From Mesorhabditis belari (taxonomy: Eukaryota > Nematoda > Chromadorea > Rhabditida > Rhabditidae), in the NCBI GenBank assembly GCA_958450365.1, contig CAUEEP010000736.1:1423501-1487500 (forward strand): a DNA stretch of 64,000 nt, given 5' to 3'. Below are positions 36,686 to 47,100 of this stretch, one piece after another (the stretch's first letter is position 1; each line of letters opens with the position of its first letter). Under the pieces are notes generated by a model, which did not search any database, had not been told where the DNA came from, and saw only the letters and a list, made by a program, of their open reading frames with translations. Both the position numbers and the translations under genes were made by a program.

Positions 36686-37003
36686 AAGGCCTAAGGCAAA
36701 AACTACGCAACTACGCAAACTACGCAAACTACGCAACAACGCAAACTACGCAACAACGCAAACTACGCAAACTACGCAACAACGCAAACTACGCAACAAC
36801 GCAAACTACGCAAACTACGCAACTACGCAAACTACGCAAACTGCGCAACTACGCAAACTACGGAACTACGCAACTACGCAAACTGCGCAACTACGCAACT
36901 ACGCAAACTACGCAACTACGCAACTACGCAAACTGCGCAACTACGCAAACTACGCAACGCTTTTCCGCAGTTTTTGCCTTTTAGCCCAAATTTGACGTGT
37001 CAA
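36686..37003. repeat. ACTACGCAA minisatellite with palindrome remnants
   Basis: About 28 units of ACTACGCAA / CTACGCAAA are bounded by GGCAAAAACTACGC on the left and by GCTTTTCCGCAGTTTTTGCC on the right, followed by 24 bases of the neighbouring palindrome arm. Confidence 0.85.
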
Positions 37004-37619
37004 TCTTTATGATTCTAAACCACTATTCCAAGTTTTCAGCAAAATTCTTGGAAAAACTTATCATTGAGCTTTTTTTGCACATGACCAATCACACCTAATA
37101 TCAAATAAAAGCAATCTTAATCTCTCAAAAAAAAAGGCAAAAGAAAAGAAAAAAAAAACGGAAATCACACCCAGAAAACGAGAAAAAACGTGCCATGAAA
37201 ATTGTGATGTGAAAAAAGATTCCCTATTTTGATGATCACTTCTCCTTTTCAATGTCTGTATGTCTATTTCTTCGTCTTTTCTTCATTTCCCTCTTTCTTT
37301 TGCCCCTATTTCTTCTGTGTGTTGGGCTGAAATCGGCACAGTCCACGCCAATCAATGACCAACCACTGCCACAGAACACAATCTCTTTCAGAATCCTTCT
37401 TTTTTTTAAAGATTTCTTTCTTTTCTTTATACGAAGAACAACTATAGCTCTTTTACTTATACACTAATGACTGAAATCTTTATCTTTTTAGATATTTGGA
37501 GAATTTTCTAATTGATCAACGTTAAATACTGAAAAGTAAAAGGAAAAGTATCCAGGTTTTTGAATAAAGTATAGCTATGTTTAGCAATAATATCTAATAT
37601 AAATCCGTTTGCTAGTAAG

Positions 37620-37856
37620 TACAGTACTGGACAATGAAATATCATATTTGAAAAAACGATCGTCACTTTCGCGCGTCTGTAACTCCCCTTGTCTTTGAGT
37701 TTAAACTATTAGTGTTATACATTTTCTGAAAGCTCTTTTCAAGGGCTACACAATGGTAATATTAATATTTAGAAATACGGTAAAGACAAGGGAGTTACAG
37801 ACGCGCGAAAGTGACGATCGTTTTTCAAATATCATATTTCATTGTCCAGTAGTGTA
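37620..37856. mobile_element. 237-base Tc1-type inverted-repeat element, copy 1
   Basis: TACAGTACTGGACAATGAAA at the left and its complement at the right, with arms of about 70 bases that include CGATCGTCACTTTCGCGCG. It has TA at both ends and no coding capacity. Confidence 0.85.
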
Positions 37857-38100
37857 GTTCAAGAAAAGATTAGAAAATGTGTACTTTGTACTTGAAATTG
37901 CACTTCTAGTGTACTCAATTCTCGATTTTCTTGCAGTAACATGTGATGTTTTCACATATATTACATCCATTATATCGTGTTGCTTTTTATCGGCCCTTTT
38001 CTTTTTTATGTGTATGAATTCATGTGTATTAATCTTAAATCTTGCGTACTTTATTTCATGTTCTGAATAAAGTATCTATATATATATATATATATATAGC

Positions 38101-38337
38101 TACAGTACTGGACAATGAAATATCATATTTGAAAAAACGATCGTCACTTTCGCGCGTCTGTAACTCCCCTTGTCTTTGCGTTTAAACTATTAGTGTTATA
38201 TATTTTCTGAAAGCTCTTTTCAAGGGCTACACAATGGTAATATTAATATTTAGAAATACGGTAAAGACAAGGGAGTTACAGACGCGCGAAAGTGACGATC
38301 TTTTTTCAAATATCATATTTCATTGTCCAGTAGTGTA
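38101..38337. mobile_element. 237-base Tc1-type inverted-repeat element, copy 2
   Basis: Differs from the copy at 37620 at only about three positions by eye (for example CTTTGCG for CTTTGAG). Inserted beside a TATATA tract, the expected target. Confidence 0.85.
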
Positions 38338-38409
38338 TGTTTAAAAATAATATTTTTTTGCTTTTTTATGACTCTATAACTAGTAATAATCCCTTTGTTA
38401 ATCAATATT

Positions 38410-38990
38410 GTTTTAAATTTTAAAAACAAACATAAAGATGAAACCTCACGTCTACTCTAATCCTCATCATCCCCATCATTCTCTGATTGAAAACCCATCA
38501 ACCAAATCCTGGAATTCCTTCATAGAATTGGCTTTAAATGAAATTCATTTAAATTTAAATACATTTTATTACACTTGGATTCTTTTCAAGTTCTTCCGGA
38601 GCAAATTCTTCAATTGAACTCCCAGCACTACCACTTGGACTCATTCGTCTTTCAAAAGTTAATGGTGATGGTCTTCTGACCTGAAGCTGGTTATAAAGCT
38701 TTAAAATATTGACTAGATATTATACCATAATCGATTTATAAGCTCTTTCTTTATCTTTCTTTCTGATCTACTTACTTATTGAGGTTATTGTTTTGTTATC
38801 ATTCTACATTTAGTATATTCTTAAATTGATATTAAAATCAAAACATAAAGATGAAACCTCATGTCTACTCTAATCCTTATCATCCCCATCATTCTCTGAT
38901 TGAAAATCCATCAAACAACTGCTCGAATCCCTAGAATTGGCTGTAATTTCACTAGCTCCTTTTCAAGTTCTTTAGAATACAATTATTTCA
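38410..38990 (-). pseudogene. Two partial inverted copies of gene C exons 2-4
   Basis: Read on the minus strand, 38765-38410 matches the end of gene C exon 2, intron 2, exon 3, intron 3, exon 4 and the start of intron 4. 38990-38766 matches part of intron 3, exon 4 and more of intron 4. Copy one keeps the SPSGSAGS segment of exon 3, but its exon 4 has GAGGATTAG where the parent has GAGGATGAG, giving a stop. Introns were copied too, so this is a DNA-level duplication and not a retrocopy. Substitutions are scattered, so the copies are not recent. Confidence 0.8.
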
Positions 38991-38999
38991 AAAAGGAAA

Positions 39000-40180
39000 G
39001 CTTCTTATACCGGAGGGGTTTGCCAGATGGCCAGTGATTGTGTGGCACTACAAAAAACATCTCTCCAAGTCGCCAGGGATTTTTCTTTTGCTATTGTACA
39101 AAAAATATTTAGCTGTAAATGTGTACTCGGGGATTTTCAGGATCGGCGAATTGTTTGGAGCTATTCACTTTATTAAGGCTCAGGCTTAGGCCTTAATAAA
39201 GTGAATAGCATTAAACAATTCGTCAACAAGTTTGAAACTATTCACTTATTGGCCCCGAGTGGGCGGCCCGAAACACCACACACCTAGTTTGCGCTTTTTT
39301 TCTTGTTCTTTCAAAGACTTTATTAAGTGAATAGCTCCAAACTTGGATTTCGGAAATTTCGAAGAAAAAAGTGAAGAGAAAGAAAAGCGAAAGAAAAGAG
39401 GAAAACCATTCTACTCAATTTGCATTTTTACGATGCTAAATATTTACATAATCATTAGAAAAGCGCTTTGCAATCATTGCAATCAATGAAAGCCTTTTTT
39501 TTGCAGGCATACATTCCATCGTTAACAGTCTTTCATCCCCTCCATCCCCCTCCATCCTTTTCCCATCCCTTTTCTCCAATCACTCATTCATTCATCCATT
39601 CTTTCATTCGATTTGATCATCGACTGTTCTTTTCTCATTCATTTTTCTCATTTTTCTTTTCTTTTCCACTGATATATCTTTCTTTCACTTAAAGAGAATG
39701 GAATGGCGCCCGAGTGGCGCGGCCTCGAAATCATCCACACACCTAGTTTGCGCTTTTTTTCTTGTTCTTTCAAAGACTAATGAATAAACACTTTTGCTCG
39801 AATTGACTTAAAAAAGAAAATTATTATGATTTAAAGATTATTTGAAACTTTTGATTTGATTAAGTTTTACTGATCCAATATTTTCAGTTAACGGTTTAAT
39901 CCATTTCAAATTTAGACTTATTCATATCATTTTGTCTTCTTAACTTTATTTCATGAATAAAGTATGAATTAGTAAAACATTATCATTACATTTTGTTCTT
40001 TAAACGAGTAAAGATATGATCTGATCAGAGTTTTCTGAGGACTAAAGACTTGAGTCTGAAAATGTCTGTTTTTGAGGCTCTGACAGGTTCTAAAGTCTTG
40101 TCTTTAATCAAAATATCTTTCATTAGAATAAAAAAAGATAAACATATGGAGATAAAGAAAGATAATCCAGGTTACGCTTA
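39000..40180. other. Repeat-bearing intergenic stretch
   Basis: 39265-39340 and 39710-39780 share CACACACCTAGTTTGCGC and TTCTTGTTCTTTCAAAGAC after a GCCCGAGTGGGCGG-like motif. 39165-39215 is a small palindrome around AGGCTTAGGCC. No exon seen. Confidence 0.6.
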
Positions 40181-40186
40181 AGCTCT

Positions 40187-40432
40187 TACTTAAGATCTTA
40201 AGATGTTTTGATCTTAAGATCTTGCTTAAGATCTTCAGCTATTTTGATCTTAAGCTCTTGCTTAAGATCTTCAGCTATTTTGATCTTAAGCTCTTACTTA
40301 AGATCTTCAGCTATTTTGATCTTAAGCTCTTGCTTAAGATCTTCAGCTATTTTGATCTTAAGATCTTCAGCTATTTTGATCTTAAGCTCTTACTTAAGAT
40401 CTTCAGCTATTTTGATCTTAAGATCTTAAGAT
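40187..40432. repeat. TTAAGATCTTCAGCTATTTT 36-base minisatellite
   Basis: Seven to eight units between two ACAGGTTACGCTTAAG/ACAGGTTACGCTAGG flanks. Each unit contains the palindrome CTTAAGATCTTAAG or a variant. The frames over it are not genes. Confidence 0.8.
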
Positions 40433-41499
40433 CTACAGGTTACGCTAGGTCTTGGTCATACTTTAAAAAGATCTTTTTTTGTAGTTTACTGAATTCCAAC
40501 TTGCAATGTACTGATAACTCTCTTGATCAACAACAGAATGCACTATTTGACAATAAGTCATTTATCTACATCTTCCTATCTGCCTGCATCGATTATTTCC
40601 ACAATGAATATGACATTAAAACAATGCGACCTTCAACTCCTTCTCTCCGATTGTCCTTTTCCCCATTTTCCCGATTTCTTTTCCTTTCTCGAATCCATTT
40701 TTCTTCCCTAAACAGTCTTGGTATTTCTCTTCATTCAATTATCGTTGCAATCTTTAAAAAATTCTCTTTATCTCTTCTTTGAAGTAATTTTCCGAAAACG
40801 TTTAGTCAACTGCAGAGATCAGAACTTTCTTTTCATAAGAAAAACGTCTCATTTGTCTAGAAATGTTTCATTTATCAGCTAAATTTTAATCAGTATTGGT
40901 CTAATAGATAAAATTGCGAAATTTTGTGTGTTGCACTGGGCGTCAGCACGAATATTCTACCTAGAGATACTGGGGGCACGTAGCGCGGCGAACGGGACGT
41001 TTAAAGTTAGACTACGTGACTGTACGCCCGTCATGGGGGTGGCGTCCTATTAGAGTATTTACGGTACCAGTTGCGCTGGGCGTCCGCTACTTCCCTCAGT
41101 ACCTCGAGATATTCTACCTAGAGGTACTGGGGGCACGTAGCACAAATCTGATTGCAAATTCGGATTCCTCACCCCCTGAAAATCCTCGAGTACAAATGTT
41201 CAAGTTCGTTTGTTGTAATTTTACGTTAACGTAATTTCAATAGGCATTGCATAGGCGTGACGGACGGATAGACGTTTTATTTTTTGTATATAGTAGAGAT
41301 GGTTGTATCGATCATTTCCTGAATCAATTGTCCGGCTACGACTTTTGATTACTTGCCTCAATTACTCGTGATCAAAATCCATCATTTCTCACACTTGTTT
41401 ACTAAATATTTGAGTCGATAACTCAATCCAAGAACTTTTCAACTTTACTTATTTCAATCATTCACAAGAATTTTTCAATGATTTACTATCGCTATTTTA

Positions 41500-41790
41500 T
41501 CTATCAGCATTTTATCCATCAGCATTTTATCTATCAGCTATTTTATGTATTTTATCATCAGTATTTTATCTATCAGCTATTTTATCTATCAGCTATTTTA
41601 TCTATCAGCTATTTTATCTATCAGCTATTTTATCTATCAGCTATTTTATCTATCAGCTATTTTATCTATCAGCTATTTTATCTATCAGCTATTTTATCTA
41701 TCAGCTATTTTATCTATCAGCTATTTTATCTATCAGCTATTCTATCTATCAGCTATTTTATCTATCAGCTATTTTATCTATCAGCTCTAT
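41500..41790. repeat. TTTTATCTATCAGCTA 16-base minisatellite
   Basis: About 16 units with one TTCTATC variant. The Ile/Tyr/Leu/Phe frames in two registers are repeat artefacts. Confidence 0.85.
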
Positions 41791-42768
41791 CAGCTTTCAA
41801 CAACCTTTTTACTTCTTTATTTATTTCCTTTGATTTTCAAAATTATTCAAAACATAGAAAGATTTGATTTCAAAAAGAAATCTGTACTTTCTAGGACTCA
41901 AATCGAATTTTGTTTAGTTTAATTTCATTGCTTTTTGATCTCGATAAACAAAAGAGACAATAAATGAATGAAACTCATTCACTCAAACATTCTTCTCTTT
42001 CCAAATGACGACTTCCGGTTGTTGGGGTGTACGGGTGAAGTCATGTGTGATTGAGACCATCACTCGCATTCCATTCCATTCCCCTTTCCTATTTCTCTCA
42101 TTCCCCAAACAAGGACATGAATGAAAAAGAGAGGATAACCAGTCCTTTTTCTCCTTTCATTTTCCCTCAGCTTCTCCCTCTGCAAAACATCGATCATTTT
42201 TTGATCAGTGGAATTTACTGAAGGTTGCATTTAGAATCTTGAAAAATCTTGGCAAATAAAGTTATTAAAAAGTTATTACCCTTGATTAAAACTCTAAAAT
42301 ACTGAATTACTCAACTCTTAACTAGTTAATTTGATTTTAGGCTCAAAGTCTTGCCAAAGGAAGCAAAAAAACTCAAACTTACAGATCACACAATAAACTA
42401 GCAAAAAGTTAGACATTAAACTTTGCTTTTAAGCTTTCTAATCTTGACATTTTCTATGTTTTAATATGGCTATAAAGTCTACAAGTTTCTGTGGAATAAA
42501 CTTAAAAAATTATGGCCATAAAGAAGGCCAAAATCCCCAGGATTACCCAATTTCACTGTACAATTTCCTCTACACAATTTGTCTATTAGAAAAATTGGAA
42601 ATGGGAATTCATTACGTTCATTTTGGCGCTCTTGTTCTCCATTTCCTTTCCCCTCTTTGAGACATTTTCACGTAAAACTGATCAAATGGAATGTGTTTTT
42701 CTCGTTCATTCATCTATCCATTTTCTCGTTTCTAAACCAAGTCTTTTCGAGAAAAGAGAAGAAGAGAA

Positions 42769-43690
42769 CATCTTCCAACCCATTACATTCAATGTTGATT
42801 CAAAGGAGGACCGCCTTGGGATTTTGTTCTTGAGCTTTGAAAGTTTGAAATCTAGGCTTACTGCTATAACAATTCCAACAAATCTTTATTGAAAGAAGTC
42901 TCATCAAGAGTTGGTTGGTTTAAAGCTTGGATTCAATTGACCAAATCACTTACCAATTTGTTTACCAGTTGTATTTTATGTTTTCATTACATTCCATTCA
43001 ATGTTGATTCAAAGGAGGATCGCCTTGGGATTTTGTTCTTGAGCTTTGAAAAGTTTGAACCAGTTAAAATTGTTCTCTTGATCTTCGAGATCTCTTCAAG
43101 TCTTTAAGAAGAGCTTCTGAGCTTTGATTAATCTGCTGCTTAGCTGATAACATTACTGCTATACTTTTAAATCTCTAAAGAAAAGGAAAGAATAGAATGA
43201 AAGAAGAGAAGAGAACATCTTCCAACCCATTACATTCAATGTTGATTCAAAGGAGGACCGCCTTGGGACCTGCTTGAGCTTCGAAAAGTTTGAACCAGTT
43301 AAACTTGTTCTCTAGATCATCGAGATCTCTTCATGTCTTTAAGAAGAGCTTTTGAGCTTTGATTAACCTGATAACCTGATAACATTACTACTATACTTTT
43401 ACTTTGTTTTGAGTTTTGGAAAGTCTGAAAGCTAGGCTTACTGCTATAACAATTTCAACGAATTTTTATTCAAAGAAGCCTCGGTGTTGGTCGGTTTAAA
43501 GCTTGAATTCAATTGGCCCATTATTCACTTAACAATTTGTTTACCAGTTTGATTAATTTTTGATTACATTACATTCAATGTTGATTCAAAGGAGGACCGC
43601 CTTGGGAACTGCTTGAGCTTTAAAAAGTTTAAAGAGTTAAACTTGTTCTCTTGATCTTCGAGATCTCTTCAAGTGTTTAAGAAGAGTTTT
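42769..43690. repeat. Four dispersed copies of a ~100-base block
   Basis: CATTCAATGTTGATTCAAAG followed by GAGGACCGCCTTGGGA starts near 42786, 43001, 43229 and 43570, each followed by TTGAGCTTTGAAAAG-type sequence. Frames across them share RLGILFLSFE, a by-product of the repeat. It is upstream of gene C and non-coding as far as I can see. Confidence 0.7.
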
Positions 43691-44117
43691 TGAGCTTTGA
43701 TTAATCTGCTGCTTAGCTGATAACATTATTGTTATACTTTTCAACTTTTTGCCTTGAGTTTTGGAAAGTTTGGAAGCTAGACTTACTTCTATAACAGTTA
43801 GATTCACGGATCTTTATTCAAAGAAGCCTCATCAAGAGTTAGTTGGTTTAAAGCTTGAATTCAATTGATCCATTATTCACTTACCAATTTGTTTACCAGT
43901 TTGATGAATTTTTGATGTTGATGAAGTGCTTGAAGTATTCTTGAATTTGAGAATGAGAATTTGATCTATTTAACATTGCGTTTTGCTAAAACTTTTACAA
44001 AAAGCACAACTTTTTGTCCCTTTCCTTCCCATATCACCTTTTGCTCTTTGAACAATTTTTGATCAGCTTTTGAAATCGAATTTTTAGAGAGAACTCACAT
44101 TGGGGAAGGATGTGGAG

Positions 44118-47100
44118 ATGAGTGCGCATCCCACACTCGGCCCATCCACTTCCCAGAAAGATCAACTCACTATAGAAATTGAAGAGAGCAAAGATGAGAA
44201 AAAAGAATCAACAAACGATAGCACTACAAAGGTTTAAGCTTTTTTAAATCAACAAAATTTAAAAGCTTTAGATTAAAAGCCCTGAAATACACCTTAATTT
44301 AGAAAACAAATGTTAATAACTTATTTGTAGACAATAGTTGTCTTATTTTCTCTTTAAAAAGAGCTTCTTTAGACTAATATTTATATAAATATTGTAAAAG
44401 CAAAGAAATTATAATCAAATTCAGGCTCACTCCGGGCCAACTGTCCTTCAAAGTGATTGCCCTCCTCGCGGTCTTCCTCCACCATCTCCATTCAGTCAAT
44501 CATGGTCCGGTGCAACATTTCCAAGAAGAAATAAAGAAAGAGCTTATAAATCGATTATGGTATAATATCTAGTCAATATTTTAAAGCTTTATATCCAGCT
44601 TCAGGCAAGAAGACCATCACCATTAGCTGTTGAAAGACGAATGAGTCCAAGTGGTAGTGCTGGGAGTCCAATTGAAGAATTTACTCCTGAAGCACTTGAA
44701 AAGGATCCAATTGTAATAAAATGTATTTAGATTTAAATGAATTTCATTTACAGCCAATTCTACGACGGGATTCGAGCACTTGCTCGATGGATTTTGGACC
44801 AGAGAACGATGGAGATGATGAGGATGAGAGTAGACGTGAGGTTTGATCTTTATGTTTTGATTTTAATATCAATTTAAGACTATACGGAATGTAGAATGGT
44901 AACAAAATAATAACCTCGATAAGTAAGATAGATATTTTGTTCAGGAACGCATCAAAATAAAGCTAGATTTAAGATTAATACACATGAATTCATTCACATA
45001 ACACGAAAATGGCCGATAAAAAGCAACACGATAAAGAGAAGTATGTAGCAAAAAAACGCAAACGATATAATGTAGCACAGATAACGTCAAGAATTCACTA
45101 GAGCTTCAAGATCGAGATCATCTACAAATAATTGAAAGGTTTCGAGACTATTCGACTCTCTCAGAACTAATTTGATGTAATAGTTTGAAAAAGTTAGAGT
45201 TAAAAAAGTTGAATTTCGAGTGCAAAAAAAGCAACACGATATAATGTATGTAATATATGTAGCAAAAATAACGTCAACACGATATAATGTAGCACAGATA
45301 ACGTCAAGGATCCACTAGAGCTTCAAGTAGATCAAATTTCTAGAGAAATGAATGCGAGGATGTTTCGGAGTTGCCATGCTTTTCACCGATCTCAAGCCCA
45401 ATTTTCCCGCATAAACATAAAAATTCAGCTCAAATGAGGTAAGAAAATAGGATTTTAAGAACTTAAAGTCTATAATCAAAATTTCCCTTTCAATTTCCCT
45501 TTCCCTAAAAAGTATTTGACGGTAATTTGTGCAGATTTTGATTCTGCAGAGCAGAGCAGAGCAGCAGATCAGCAGCAGCACACCAGCACACATCAGCGCA
45601 CATCAGCAGCGCAGAGCAGAGCAGATTCTGATCGTTCTACTTAATTTTTGCTTTTATTTGATGAGGATCAAATTTTATTGTTAAAAGAAAACAAAATTAA
45701 GTAAAAAAAGAATAAAAAGAACTATAGATTATGATAGTTTTTGAAATCTTTCTTTTAGAAAACGCATATTTTAGTGTTTTCAATTTTTGACTATACAGTT
45801 GAACTTCAATTTAATGAATAGCTTGAATGAAAACTTCGAATGAACCTAAAACCGGCTTCAAATTTTTTGCCTAGCTGCTCTGGACACTCATTGAGCTGCG
45901 GCAGAAACTTTAGGCACGCTTTAGACTTTCAAATTCGTTATATCGAAGTTCGACTGTCGATTGTAATGCTTTAAAATCAAGAAAACAAGCTCTGTAATAC
46001 TTCTATCGTAATCGTAATAACTCAAGCACTTTTTCAGTGATGATGGATCGATGATAACTCTTTCCGAATCGGTCATTTCTTACGGAGGACGACCGGGCGA
46101 GTTAACGATTGATGACTCATGCTTTGATCTTCTCAACACTTCCACAGAGAACTCTGCGTCAAACACACCAATTGAGAAGGTTTTGAAATTGTACAGAAAT
46201 TGTTCAATCTTGGAAACTTTTGAGCTTACTGGCTCAAAAGCTCAAAAGCTCACAAGCTTTTGAGCTTTCATTTAATGCTCTTAAAATTGGTTTATGAAAA
46301 AAAAATCGTTAAGAAAGCATTGCAAAAGAAGTTTAAAGAAAAGGTTTTTAGATTATTTTTAGAGTTTATTAAATTTTACATTCTAGAATTGATTCATACT
46401 CAGAATATTAACATTAATATTCTGTTATTAACATATTTAACAATTCATTCAGAAATTCACCAAATTTCATTAGTTCTTTTTTGTTTAACAATAAGAAAAT
46501 CTTCATTATTTAACAATTTTCAAATTTACAAAACATTAAAAATGTTAGAATCACAGTTTTGGTTCTTTTAAGAAAGCTTAACGTGACATTTGTGAAAAAC
46601 GCAATTTTTTTAACCTTCAAGCAATAGGTAATAATTTTGAAAAAAGTAACTTAAAGTTTGTAAAGTTGTAAAGTTGTAAAGTTGATAAGAGTTTCCCTTT
46701 TAGCACTAAACTTGTATAAGATGAGCTCTAACCTTCAAGCAATAGGCAATAATTTAGAAAAAAGTAACTTAAAGTTGATAAGAGTTTCCCTTTTAGCATT
46801 AAACTTGTATAAAATGAGCTCTAAAACCAATAATCTAATAATCCCTATAAATATCGAATACTCTGTATTCTTTTAAAAGATACACCTCAAAGAGTCAGCT
46901 AAAGCTTTAAATCAAAAATTACCTCTCATCAATTGTACAATTGTACCTCTCATCATTTATCCAAAATTCAATCACTAAAAGCACTAATGAGCACCTTTTT
47001 TTTAAATGAAATCATTGAGCAAAAAGACACAATTGAAAATATTGAAAAGATTGAAAAGATTGAAAATAGCCATTAAGGTTTTTCCACGAATCTTTGGAGA

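Noticed and set aside
40208..40782. 186-residue frame of LLKIFSYFDLK repeats
   Set aside because: The repeat part is a 36-base satellite and the tail has no recognisable domain or splice context.
41478..41922. Two overlapping plus-strand frames of 129 and 125 residues
   Set aside because: They come from the 16-base TTTTATCTATCAGCTA array read in different registers; composition is only I, Y, L, F, S, A and Q.
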